Shown here: piece after piece, positions 1 through 11,900 of the stretch
Position numbering within the stretch: the stretch's first letter is position 1
Layout of the letters: each line of letters opens with the position of its first letter
Assembly: GCF_003590095.1 (NCBI RefSeq)
Contig: NC_039481.1
Coordinates: forward strand, 9,145,895 to 9,209,894
DNA length: 64,000 bases
Origin: Trichoplusia ni
Taxonomy: Eukaryota > Arthropoda > Insecta > Lepidoptera > Noctuidae
Reading direction: 5' to 3'
The notes under the pieces: model-generated
Databases searched by the model: none
Told to the model about the DNA's origin: nothing
Seen by the model: only the letters and a program-made list of their open reading frames with translations
Program-made: the position numbers and the translations under genes

Positions 1-227
1 TTTATCACGCATAGGAAACTTATGCCCTCCTGTTTTATTTGCACACATAGGCACTGCACAACACTGTGGCATTATAAAACACAATATTCCTAAAGTACTG
101 ATTAAATACAAATAGTACAGAAATCAACTAATATACAGGAAATTACTATTTGTATGTATTTTGACAGTTCATTGGACCACACGCCTCAGTGCTGCCATCT
201 AACGTTGACAGCTTTAGAAAACCCTCA

Positions 228-496
228 TTAAGGCGTAGCCTCATGAGTCGCTCGTCGCTCGTTTGCAGCGGCAAACCTCAACATTTTGAGCATTATCGCT
301 ACATATCACGTGACCGAATTTTTCGCTGCAAACGAGCGACTGTAAAGGCCGTAGCTCAACATTTTCAGCTTTGTCACTGCCTTTCCTGCGACCATAAATT
401 GTCGCTCTTTCGAGTCGCGGGAAATTTAAAATGGTGTCACGTAATCAGATATGTCGCTGCAAACGAGCGACAAGCGACTATGAGGCTACGCCTTAA
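228..496. mobile_element. MITE-like element with 38-39 bp terminal inverted repeats
   Basis: Bases 232-270 and 455-492 are near-perfect inverted repeats, with one substitution and one 1-base indel. Both ends begin GGCGTAGCCTCAT reading inwards. TTAA flanks each side (228-231 and 493-496), which fits a target-site duplication. The interior repeats the subterminal motif CGCTGCAAACGAGCGAC near 324-340. The element is about 261 bp and encodes nothing convincing; a 118-codon frame crosses it by chance. TTAA suggests a piggyBac-like origin, but the GGC termini are not typical of that family, and a PIF/Harbinger origin with a 3-bp TTA/TAA duplication is also possible. Confidence 0.75.
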
Positions 497-1270
497 GACT
501 TCAAACACTTTTTTCAGTAGGATCTTTGACATTGTGCGCCTTTGACGTTCTGCTAAGTGTCAAAAACACTGCGCTTTTGGCATAATGCTAATAAACGCAT
601 TGTTATTTGTTTGATTGTAAGCTTCTAGCACAAGCATATAGCAATCGTTATAAGTCATCAGAAGCTCTGTCAGCTATTACTGCTTTGTTATTAGGAGGTA
701 AACACAGTATTTACAACCTTTAAGTATCATAATATCAGTAGCCCTTTTACCATATCCATCAAATCTTTTAATATGCTGCAATAAGAGGTAGTTTTTGTAA
801 CAGTGCTTGGGGAAGTGAAATATAATCACTTAAAAGTTTTATAAAATGATATGACATGATTGTTTGGGTAATCCTGGTAATATTTTTGGTTCTCTTTCAA
901 TAGCAGTTAGGGTGCTACTTACTACAAAATAATTTTATAACATGTTTCTCCATCTTGCACTAAACTTAACTCAGAAGAACAACTTGGTTCATAATCAGAG
1001 TTGTAACACAGGAATAAGATGATATAGAAGTACTATCAACAGCATATCAGGGATTTTTTTTTTTAAGAGAGACCATTTTATTTGTGAAGTTCTGATATTG
1101 TGTGATGAAAGTAGTACTGGTGACAGCCCTTTTCTTTCAGCTTTCTTTTCAGTAGGTATATTTACATTGATGCCCTTACTTCTGTGCTGCTTTTTAAACT
1201 TACTGTACTGGGAAATACTAGGTTGTGCTTGAATGTCACATAATTTGTTATGGGTTTGGTTTGATTATTA
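497..1270. other. Intergenic stretch downstream of the first THAP gene
   Basis: This AT-rich stretch has no supported gene. The minus-strand polyadenylation hexamer AATAAA lies near 1078-1083 (TTTATT on the plus strand), about 190 bases beyond the THAP gene stop, and could end that transcript. Confidence 0.4.
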
Positions 1271-1865
1271 TCATATAATTATGTTTGTATGGAATCTACT
1301 AAGACTTGTTTCATGAAAATTAATTTGTGAAGGTTCACCGATTTCTAAAATGCTACTACCTTTGATAGTATACTCTAAAAGAGCTTTATTTAACAGTGCA
1401 ATTCTTCGCCTTTCAACTATGGCTATTCTCTCACCTGCTTCCTGACTTAAAAATATATGAGGAACAGCTCCTTTCTTTAACCGTAGAATACGTTTTTCTC
1501 CTTTCTGTTTCATTATATTATATTCCATATAGTTAACTGTATCTTCCTTGACCTGAAATCAATTATCAATGGGAAAAAAGTAAGCGACGAGGTTAATATT
1601 AGACCAAATCTTGTATTGCGGCTACTAATACACATTTACAGTCAGCCGAAAATAAATATGGAATACTTACGATAAAATGATCTTCACAACAAAAAACTAC
1701 CGATAATACAGATATATTATCCCTTTTCATCATCTTACACCATTTCTTTCGTAAGTTTTCTTCCCGTGGAATACGAAAAAACACTTTATCCGGTGTACTA
1801 ACTGTCGTGTTTTTACATTGTGGCACCATACAATACCTGTATGGAGGTTTTTTAACTTCTTCCAT
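1271..1865 (-). CDS. THAP-domain protein, two exons, about 158 residues
   Basis: Exon 1 (1865-1671) starts at an ATG followed by EEVKKPPYRYCMVPQC and ends at a GTAAGT donor after CCEDHFI. Exon 2 (1552-1271) follows a TTTCAG acceptor in phase 0 and continues VKEDTVNY, then RLKKGAVPHIF, and stops at TGA. The first ~93 residues have the THAP zinc-finger plan: C-x4-C near residues 12-17, a hydrophobic/arginine FRIPRE segment, a tryptophan near position 42, and a CCEDHF box giving the C-x2-H pair. GAVPHIF replaces the usual AVPTIF box. THAP domains are C2CH zinc fingers that bind DNA and are related to the P-element transposase DNA-binding domain. No transposase catalytic domain follows, so this could be a transcription factor, a domesticated fragment or a transposon remnant. 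A further downstream exon cannot be excluded. Confidence 0.75.
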
Positions 1866-3163
1866 GTTTTATTAAGCAATTTAAACAGAAAATAAGAATT
1901 AATTTATTGAAACGCTCTTAGAGTTGACAGACCGGACACAACCAATGTCGTCATCTGCTGATCTGCGTCAACATAAGCGCGCTCAAAATGGTGGCGTTTG
2001 AACGGCTCAAATTTTTCCACGTTTTCATTATTGCACTAAGGAAAATAATCTGACTATTTTTTAAGCCTACTTAGATTTTTTCTACATTAATTTGAAACAG
2101 GCGTATATGAAAATGAAATTAAAAGAATGGAAATTCTTATTGCTAGTGTAAAAAAAAGCCCATAGCTACGGATATACGGTAGTTTTTATCGTTGGTTCCT
2201 GTGGATTATTTTACATTCTTTTAGTTTGCAGTTGTTTTTAAATATTATTGTTTTAATTTTTTTTTACATTATAAGTAGTCTAAGTTTTTATAGCATGAAA
2301 CGTTAGCAAATAATATCAACTTTGACTTGAATTTTATGTCTGGCAACAAACGGCATGAAGTCGGCAAACCATAGAATTTCAATTGTTACTCTTTATCTAG
2401 GTGTTAAACATTTGCTTTCACAGTCACAATTTTTTACTACGTTTGTTTGTGGTGCTTACTCAATAACTTCAAGAATGTATATTCTAGTTTTTGATTTGTT
2501 TTTTGTTGAGATAAAAACTTCATAATATTCAAATAATTCACTGACGGCAACAACTGTATTTTTTAAGTAGGGATGCTTAATCATACGTATATGACTAAAA
2601 CTCGTACCCGGTATCTATAATTTAAGTCTTCTATAGTTATAGGTGTAGACAGATGGATCTGTATTTGGTCTAACCAGAGTGCAGTTTTCGTACGCTATCA
2701 TACTTACTTCCTGTTCAACAATTAGGTTAGGTAAATAACATACATGAGAGTTTTGTTGTACCAAGAGGCATTACTATAGTCTCGAATCGTCGTCTTATTA
2801 TTACTTTGAAACATGGGGACCTGGGGTTAAAACGAAAGGGCGTTGCGAAATTCGACTGGTCAAAATACTGACTTCTTGCATTTTTTGTTCTCATTGTAAC
2901 GTAGTCTTTAAAAAATTTGTCTGCGCAAACAGGTTTAACCCTCGCATAAGTAAGAGAGGGCTTTTTATGTTAATGTTGATAATTAACAAACAAAAATAGA
3001 TATTCGATTGTTAACAAATCAATCTATTGTTTATTTGGGCCACATTTTGCTATGGCCTAGAAAGAAAAAAACTGTAACAAATAAATATCACTTTTGCTCC
3101 ACATAGGTGTTCGTCCTACTACCGCCTAATGAAATTAACGTAATACTACATTACGATACTTAC
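1866..3163. other. Spacer between the two THAP genes
   Basis: I see no open reading frame with family features here. It may hold the promoter of the lower THAP gene (near 1870-2000, slightly GC-richer) and missing 3' exons of the upper THAP gene. Confidence 0.3.
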
Positions 3164-3572
3164 TGGAAATTTTATCTTCAACTTGTTCAGAAACTGGTCC
3201 AGTTTCATTATTCCACGGAAAAACTGATGGTACGGCCGTTTTCTTAAGATATCTATGAAATGGGGCCAATCCTGAAAATAGTAATTCCCTTTAAAAAGAT
3301 TTTGCGCTTTGGAACGAGATTTTTTGTTACCAGTGTATGTTGTTTAGATTTAAAAAAATGTATAAATTGTACATGTTTTATTAATTACCTGTTGTAACAC
3401 ACACTTTAACATAGTCGGTATCCTTAAAATGACCAGAACATAACCTCGAATGCTTAGATGCCTTGAAATGTTCCTTTTTTGTGGCCTTTTCCCATAATTT
3501 TCGCAAATGTGCGTCTTTTGGGAACGTATGTGATCCCATTTGCTTGCAACCTGCAGCTGAGCATCTTGGCAT
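3164..3572 (-). CDS. Second THAP-domain protein, 5' exons only (3' end unresolved)
   Basis: Exon 1 (3572-3389) begins MPRCSAAGCKQMGSHTFPKD and ends after CVTTG at a GTAATT donor. Exon 2 (3271-3164) follows a TTTCAG acceptor, restores a GGA codon across the junction, and encodes LAPFHRYLKKTAVPSVFPW, ending at a GTAAGT donor. The THAP signature is clear: CSAAGC (C-x4-C), HTFPKD, LWEKA, LCSGHF and the closing AVPSVFPW. This is a better match to the family consensus than the neighbouring gene. Exon 2 ends in phase 1, so at least one more exon is needed. If the intron were retained, translation would stop at a TAA about ten codons later, near 3135. The protein probably binds DNA; whether it is host or transposon-derived is unknown. 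Confidence 0.65.
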
Positions 3573-3906
3573 TATTAAAACAAGTATTATTGTTTTGTAT
3601 TTTGACGTTATTACAGCCTCGAGCACAGACTAAGAACAGTATTACGTAGTCCCAAGCGTATACAACGCTGCCAAGCGGCAAATTATGATAGCTTGAAAGT
3701 AAGTATAATAATGGCACTGTGTTGCCACTGGAGCACGAAGTATTTAAGTTTTGTTGGTGCTTTTGGTAAGTATACCTTGCTCCTAGTTAATTTAACCCAA
3801 AACAATGAGAAAACTTATCTTGGGTGATGTTTGATATTTAAGACCATAGATAAACTCGTTTTTATTTATTTTATTTTATTCATTATATATATTTATTACA
3901 GCAACA

Positions 3907-3929
3907 TTGTCAAAAACTGTTTTTGACAA
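3907..3929. repeat. 23-bp perfect palindrome upstream of PWP1
   Basis: Arms TTGTCAAAAAC (3907-3917) and its exact complement (3919-3929) surround one base. It sits about 120 bases before the PWP1 start codon, in the probable promoter or 5' leader. Confidence 0.5.
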
Positions 3930-4046
3930 AGCAATGTTTTGGTTATATGTGTCAATGTCAAACTCACATTGGTACATGTGATTTTTGGTGGATTTTCGTC
4001 GTGTTATTGTAAAATCTTTATTAAAAGCAAAAATATTACCATAAAT

Positions 4047-7000
4047 ATGGACGAAACAACACCAACAGTTAGTTTGATATCTTGCATGCACTTTGTGCGA
4101 CGCGGTGTTGCGAAAGCGGTGCCGGAAAAGGTACGTAAATAAAAAGGAATAACTTCTGAACAAATATCCTATAAAATCTATCATAATAAATGATTGTATT
4201 AAATCAATTACAGATAGAATTGACAGAAAAAGAGTTGGAGAAGATTATCAAACAGACAGCAGAAGATTTAAAGTAAGAGAAGTTTTACCATAATACCAAT
4301 ACGTCTATGTTGCATGTGTAGTCTTTAACATTATGAAATTATGCTCGTGAAGACGTATTGTAAGTTAAAGCATGATTTACTGGCTGTCGCTTGCGGCTTT
4401 TCCCGCGTAGATATCGGTTTGACGAAAACTCAACCCGCCTTTTACTGAGTCAGATAAAAATAGCCTCAAGTTAAACCAAGGCGTAAGCTAGCTTCACACT
4501 AAATTTCTTTGCATCCGTCTAAATAAACACATCTTTATCCGTCCAGCCATTTGGGTTTGAAGAGGTAACATTGTGTGTGTATATAACACACACAAGCATA
4601 CAGACACATCCACACACACTTTCTCGTTTGTAATGTTAGTTATTCTATTTTTAGATTAACAGAAGCTGGTGATGACCAGAGTGATGAGGAAGGTGAAGAA
4701 AATGTCGCCCCTAGTGAGCCTCCGGCAGATCCAAATGACGAATTCAACTTTGAAAATTATGACCAAGAAGACAATAGTAAGTTGGTTTTAAAAAGAAAAT
4801 AAATTTATCATTTCCATGAAATAGTATTCCCATTCAGCCACAGCTAAACTTGCAAATTGTATACATCTAGGCTTACTGAATAGAATTTTAGTTTTATCTC
4901 AAATGATTTATCTTTGTTCACAGTTAATCCAGTTGGTATTGGCACAGTAGCAACTTTACCTAACTTGGGAGATTTGAGTGAAAATGTGCAGATAAGGGTA
5001 AGATGAACACTCACCCACTCTCTGATTGCCTGTTATACACACATCTACTCACACACTTGATGACACAAACTAACAGTCTGTCAAACAAGCACTTGTTGAT
5101 TTACAAACATATTTATTTACACTAGCTGATTCAAATACACACTTATGTACTCACACACAATCAATATTGTTGACTAACACACATATTGGTTGTGCTACAT
5201 AAACATTAATTTCATTTTAATATATATTATGATATTGAAAGTTATTTATTTTGTAGACGGAGGGTCCAGACAGTGATGAAGAAGATGACATTATCAAACC
5301 AAATGACAACCTCCTTTTAGTGGGCCATGTGGAGAGTGACGCCAGTGTCCTAGAAGTATACAGTAAGCAAAGCAAAACTGTAATACCAGCCAATAAATGA
5401 TCTGTTATTGAACTAAAAATGTGCCTTAACCTGAGTGTAGAAGGAAAGATAATAATTTTGAATTTTTAGACTTTCCAAGTTTTTTATTTACTATATTGTA
5501 ATATGAAACATCTTTCTGGCTATTTTGTGATGGTTTATTTTCTACAAACATGCAATAAGGTAAATAAAATAAAGCGACAAATGCTTGTAAGATCCATACT
5601 GACTGATAAGCTTGAGAGAACTTATTGAAAACTTTTTGTGTATATTTCAGTTTACAACAAAGAGGAGGATTCCTTTTACGTGCACCACGACATAATACTG
5701 CCATGGTTCCCGCTGTGCATAGAGTGGCTGAGCCATGACCCCTCTGATCCCAATCCTGGTAAGAATTCATTATATTTTTTTTTTAATGGTAAACGGTGAC
5801 TTAATTATGTTTCGCTGTTAAATTCGCGCAGTTTTTTTACTCTCTTTGAGTCAGTCTAGATTCCGTAAAAAAATTACGAATTGTGAATTCGCCTCGCAAA
5901 ATAATATGTAATTGTAATAAATTTAGCTTTAAATACATCTTGCTTTCAGTCATTTAATCCTGCTAACTGACTTTAGCAGCTACATTAGAGAGATTATAGA
6001 ATCGCTAGATTTTCTCTCCTTTTTACAAAGCTGTATGTACAAACAAATTTTTATTTGATTCCAATTACTTATTCGCAGCCTTCACATGTTTAATAAACTT
6101 TTAGATTTTTGGTTCTTATGATATTTTAAACACAAATTCCGATGTGCACTCTGAGCCACACAGTACTTCATGACACCAAATAAGAACATTATTTTTCTTC
6201 TTTTCCAGGTAATCTTTGTGCCCTAGGCGGCATGGACCCAGTGATCCAAGTATGGGACTTAGACATTGAGAACTGCTTGGAGCCAGCATTCAAGCTCGGT
6301 AAAAAACCAAATAAAAAGAAGAAAACAAAACGGGTCGGACACAAGGACGCCGTTTTGGATCTGTCATGGAATAGGAACTTTACGTATGTACACTACTTTA
6401 ATATGATTTATGTTACTGTATGAGTACCTGAGTGGTGATGACCACCGCAAGCTAGACGTGGGATCGCTTCCCGCGTTCGATATAATTTTGTTTTATACAT
6501 GAATGCCTGTATGAATTCTGGTTGTCATAGAGTATGTGATCTGAAGATTTTTAACATCATCCGAAGAAGTAAGGATTTGTGTAGCTCTGGAGTAAACACT
6601 AATGTCAGAAATGTGTCTCTGGTCTGTCAAGTTTTTTCCGCGAAATGGATTTTTGTGAACAGTTCATGGTACGCATAGGTCCAGCTCATAAATGGATGAT
6701 GAAAGTGATCTACTAGTCACAGTATAGATATGGTCATAAACTGAGTTAACTTGTATGATTAATATTTCCTTGTTGAATTAATTGATTTATATGTTTTGTC
6801 TTGTTTCTTGTATTTCACAGGCATGTGTTAGCGAGTGGGTCAGCAGATAGTACGGTGCTGTTATGGGACTTGGATCAAGGCATGCCGCACACTAAAATAG
6901 ACAGCTGTACTGATAAGGTATGGATTTCAATTCTACTATTATTGTGACATGGTTGTATTTATTTCTTCTTCTTATTTTAAGCCAAATAATAAAATTTCAT

Positions 7001-8979
7001 ATTAACTCTAATTATTGATCATGACTAATTGTTTAACCAAAAGTTTTGAATTTTACAAGATGCCAATTTGAAAAACGTCATTTTTTCAAATAGATTCAAA
7101 CTAAGCTAGCTGGAGTTGACACATTAGTCAATTGTGTCATTACAGGATATTTGTCACCAAGGCAGTGGAGTATTCCGTAATGCATTAAAACCGGGTTCTG
7201 CTCTTTGCCTCTCTACAAAATTTTTGCGTGCCCAACAGGGTCCATATTGCTAACTGTTCTTTTTTTGTACCATCTCTGTAACATATGGAATGCAATAAAT
7301 GATTGAATATTCAGTATTGAGTAACTGTATCCCCAGGTACAATCCCTAGCGTTCCACCCGCTGGAGGCTCAGACGCTGCTGGGCGGGTCGTGTGACGGGT
7401 TCGCGCGCGCGTGGGACTGCCGCAGCCCCGCCGCCTGCCGCGCCTGGAGCCTCGCGCCAGAGATCGAGCGCGTCGTCTGGGACACGCAGAACCCATACTG
7501 CTTTGCGGTTTGTACTCGTGTTAAGGATAATTAGTTGCAAGGTTGTTGCTTCGCTATTAGATGTTTTTGTTATATCATCCGCGAGTTCGTTTACTGTTCA
7601 ACCGAGAAAAAGATTCGGATATATTATTTATTATTCGTCTTTCACGTTAAATCTACTGAACGGATTTGGACAAAATTTGGTAATAACAACACATTAATTT
7701 TAAATAAATAACACATGATACTTTCCACCCCGATTTAAAAAGGCTCTCGTGGTATAATTTTCAACTCGTTACGGAACGAAGCGCTGGCCAAAGCTACTTT
7801 ATCATAAGTATCACTGTAACTCTTTTACCCTAACCTTGATGTTATTTAATCTTCCAGATGAGCAACAACACAGGTAAAGTAGCGTACGTGGACTGCAGAC
7901 AGGACGAGCCGCTGTGGACGCTGGACGCGCACGACAAGGAGGTGACCGGCCTCATCCTGAGCGACCGCGTGCCCGGACTCATGGTCACAGTCAGTACGGA
8001 CGAAAAGCTCAAGACTTGGGATATTTCTACGTGAGTATAACTGCAAATAATTCAGTTTGGAGTATATTAGTAGCTGCGTGCATAATGCAACGTCTTAAGT
8101 TCATTTATTTTCTTCCATTCTTTCAAAATAAGCCTGCTCCTGTTTCAATTTCCTAAAGTTGTATAATGATTTATTGGTTTTTAGAACCGTATATATAATA
8201 CCCTTTTTTTTTATTTGAAGTCGGTTTTGAAAGTAGTTAATTTTGTTTCCGTGATCGGTACTAAGGAGTACGGATCATGGGAACATTCGAAACTTCATAC
8301 AGTATTAAATAATATAAATTCAAGATGACACAATTAACGTTATACGTGTGTCAGTTCCCCGCCGACGCAGGTGAGTGAGCGCGTGTGTCGCGTGGGGCAG
8401 GCGCTGTGCGCGGCGGCGTGTCCGGACGCGCCCTACAGCGTGGCCGTCGGCGGCGACAACAAGCAGAACTACATCGAGCTGCTAGACTTGCAGATCAATG
8501 AACAATGTGAGTTGGATAATATTTAGACTCAATAATTTTTAATTAGCAGTAGCTTTTATTTTTTTCTATAAGAGACAACAGTGCACCGTGCACGGCGATC
8601 GCAAGGATGCTCGGTTTGAACTACATTTTGTAGCTTTTTCCTTTTCTGCCACTTAGAACCAAATAAAAGCATTATTTAATGCATTATTTGCTAATGCTAG
8701 AAAGAGAACGGCCGTGCACCACAGACGGCGGTCGAATTAATGCTCTCTGCTTAAGACAATCTTGCCTTGTAGTTTAATTAGCAACTAGTTTTTTTAGAAA
8801 TAATGTATAATTTTACAATTGAAATAAAAATGTTGATATCGTCCCGAAGAGTTTTAGTTTTGTTGTTTCCATATAAATAAATAAGCCGTTTCTCTTTTAT
8901 TTCAGTTACGAATCGTTTCGCGTCAAGACCACTGATAGCTGTTGCTACACCGCCAAGCGAAGATGCTATGGAGACATAG
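4047..8979 (+). CDS. PWP1: Periodic tryptophan protein 1 homologue (WD40), 464 residues
   Basis: Twelve exons join in phase: 4047-4130, 4214-4272, 4655-4776, 4924-4997, 5257-5362, 5651-5758, 6209-6383, 6821-6917, 7337-7507, 7858-8030, 8355-8506 and 8906-8979. They give 1395 nt including the stop. The N-terminus (SCMHFVRRGVAKAVPEK) and the following acidic stretch are typical of PWP1. WD-type blades follow, including DPVIQVWDLD, HKDAVLDLSWNR, GSADSTVLLWDLD and TVSTDEKLKTWD. A lysine-rich loop (KKPNKKKKTKR) precedes one blade. The length is close to the family's ~500 residues. PWP1 is a nucleolar protein that acts in 60S/rRNA biogenesis and Pol I transcription in yeast, flies and mammals. The upstream in-frame sequence lacks a better start. 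AATAAA lies at 8993-8998, right after the stop. The acceptor at 8354 was preferred over the CAG at 8370, which would bring an immediate frame stop. Confidence 0.95.
4378..4575. repeat. Degenerate lepidopteran-type interspersed repeat in PWP1 intron 2
   Basis: The stretch contains GCTGTCGCTTGCGGCTTTTC and later ATCCGTCCAGCCATTT. These resemble, in the same order, the start and middle of a repeat widespread in lepidopteran genomes (often described as helitron- or SINE-like). The same family appears near 57073-57362. It is decayed and non-coding. Confidence 0.45.
7143..7318. mobile_element. Probable retroposon 3'-end fragment in PWP1 intron 8
   Basis: The segment GTGCCCAACAGGGTCCATATTGCTAACTG...GCAATAAATGATTGAAT closely resembles another copy at about 39030-39120 (TGCCCTACGGGTCCAATATTGTTAACC...AATAAAGTATTGAT). 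Two dispersed copies ending in an AATAAA-like tail fit a non-LTR element or SINE 3' end. Confidence 0.4.
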
Positions 8980-11900
8980 ACGTTTTATTTATAATAAAAT
9001 ATAAAATTAAAAGCATTGCTTTTTACTTACCTGGTATCTAGACTTAGGGTTTTACAAGGAGGTACAAGTTACAAGGTAAAGAAAACAAATATTACTTATA
9101 GTTATTTATTTGTAGTAAAAAGTTTTTAAATAATCTCGTAAAATGGGACTTGTGAACAATATAGAACTATTTTGTATATAAGTCTCGTGTTTAGGCAGTG
9201 TAGAGGTACTGCAAGTTGCTCCTCAGCTGTTGACGTAAAATATATAACAAGTTTATTAACTCGATTAAAATTATAAATACCCATCAATACCAGTGATATA
9301 TTGCAGTCAGAATGCAGTTCGTTAAGTGGTCATGGTCCCTAAGCCCGGACTTTACTTTTAAAGTAATTATTCGTTCAATGTTTTACAAAGAAACTGATGA
9401 AGAATAGACAGTCTCATTTTACAATAACCACATTCATATAAACCCTTGCGGAAATGAGTAGAAAGCTGTAGAAAATCACCTAACAAAGAGAAGACTAGAA
9501 ACACTCGCCAGAGAAAGTCTGCCATTTTCACAACAAGAGCAATACCTAACGACCTTTCATAAACGAGGTAACACAATTCAAGTGTGATTTTTCATTCGAC
9601 GTAGTTAGGCTATAGCACTAGTCGAAGAGATTTACATTATTGATTAATAAAGCTTTTTTAGGCCTCAAAATAGAATTAGGTCGACATTCGTTAAAACAAT
9701 CATTTTCATTGTAACGACATGATTATTTGATCATACTGTTGACGACCCTTTTTTTCTTCACGATAACGCGGCATTCCATAACGTTTCATTTTACCACCTA
9801 ATTAAAAGGTGATTTGACATTTGCGTTACCTCGTCTACGATGCTTTAGCTTTGGCGGAGTGTTTTGTAGTGAAAAGCTTAACACAATTAGTAAGAAATAA
9901 TATCCAAACGGTCTGTGTTGTTATCAATGATGTTTTATTATCCAACCCAATAGAACATTTACATGGTCCCGTCACCGGTAATAACACATACCGTTCGCAA
10001 ATCGCTTTCAGTCACCTCGCTACAATTTCGAACGAGCATCGCTGGAAATAAAAACCACACATTTACTACGGAAGAGGTAAAAAATGAAACAACAATATAA
10101 CAAGTGAGATTATGTAATTGCAACATAATAATATCTTATAATAATCCTACATAAAAATATACATTGAAAAGCAATGGTATTGTAAACTCGTTGAACTGAA
10201 CTAAAAGCGTTTAATACTGCGATTTTAGATTATAATTAAAACGAAAATAAAAGCCATCTGGGACCCGTCGGTCGGTAAACACGATTAAATCCGGCAGTGT
10301 ATAATAATAAAAATAATCGTCAAATAATTTCAAATATCAATCACAGCCAAATAATCTGGTAACGAGTTGATAAAAATGATTTAATATAAAAATATTGTGT
10401 GTAAAGACACGTTTTAAAAATATTATTGCTCTTTTTTAATACTCTGTGGTCAGCATTGAAGAGTGTCAGATGTTCAGATCTTAATATAGCAAGGAGTATA
10501 GAAACATGAGCAGTTTGTCTTCAATAGCTAATTAGCTATGTTCTATAGCAGCTTTGTGTACTTTTTAATTATGTATGCGATCGTATATTTGTGAAAGCGC
10601 TGTTAAATATTACATAATTTTTAGAATCCCTTTTGTAACTCAACAGTAACATTGAATTTTTAATCTCTAGCTCGTGTTAAAAAGAGGTCGCCACTAGATT
10701 ACTCGAACATTTAATTCAATAAAAATGCATTAAAAATAGATATTTCAGTAAAAATAAAAGAAGAAAGCAGAAATATCATAGAGTAAATATTAAAACTTCA
10801 TAATTTGTATAAAAAATGCGATTAAGTAGTGTTTGTTCGTTTGTCATAGCGCGTGGTCCAATCGTACCAATAGTTAGCGATCTTCTATGGTACCTAAAAG
10901 TACCAATTTATAAAAACCAATCTTGATAAATTCCAATATCTTGTTTATCAAACGCAATATAATCTGTAAACATATTATAAAAAAGTAATTTCTAAGGCTT
11001 TGTCTAATATCAAAATATTATTTGGGGTAAAAACAAATGTTATGTTCTACAATTAGCCAAACTGGACTAGAGACGTTTAATCTCGTTTTCATTAGTGCTG
11101 TAGAGGCCCTTTCGCACAAAATGTAAAGTCGCGTTTTCACTTGCGTATAGGCAAGATTTAAATGGTCAAAGTTTGTTGACATAAATATCTTAAGACAGCT
11201 TATGCCGTATATAAGTCTATAATTCCGCGACTTCTAGATAGAAAAAAGGTGGAATACGCTCTCAGCAATATTAATTGCCTAACTTGTAAAAGTCTAAACT
11301 CCATTATGTTTTAAGAAAGAGCCTTCATAAGCTTTGATCTTCCTTTCACGTTAAACGCTGACCCGTTTTGAACGGAATATATAGATATTGTATCGTTGTA
11401 AAACTAAGCCCTCTCAATAAGTCACATTTCTACAACCGTTCGCTACATCTTTGAGACTTACGACTCACGTGACTAGGAGACCAGTCTCAGTGACGTTATT
11501 GTCTTTTTAACTCTGCATTCTGTTTTACAATGACCATTAGCGAAATCATGGTCACTGGCCCATGTGGCACTCATTAAAATTCGGAAATATTGAGTGTTTA
11601 TTTTTTGTTAAACCAAAAGGCATTAATGGTGTTTACCACAGGGAGCAGGACACACCATACCTAAGCTGGCACTGACAGAAACAGATATATTTTAACACTT
11701 AATGGTGACTGATCTGATTAACATTTCTGAATGCGGCAGTTATTGGCTAATACTTGTAGAAATGTAACTTACATAATGAGGTTGTAAATAGCTAAATATT
11801 AAATGGAGGAACTACTAATATTGCTAGTATTGCTACACTGAAAATAAAAAGTTGTGCTAAGTAAGAGCAGGCAATATAATTTAACTTATTATAAGATGTT

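Noticed and set aside
189..545. 118-codon open frame
   Set aside because: It runs straight through the inverted-repeat element and has no family features.
3876..4184. 102-codon minus-strand frame
   Set aside because: It is antisense to PWP1 exon 1 and its leader, whose splice structure is well supported.
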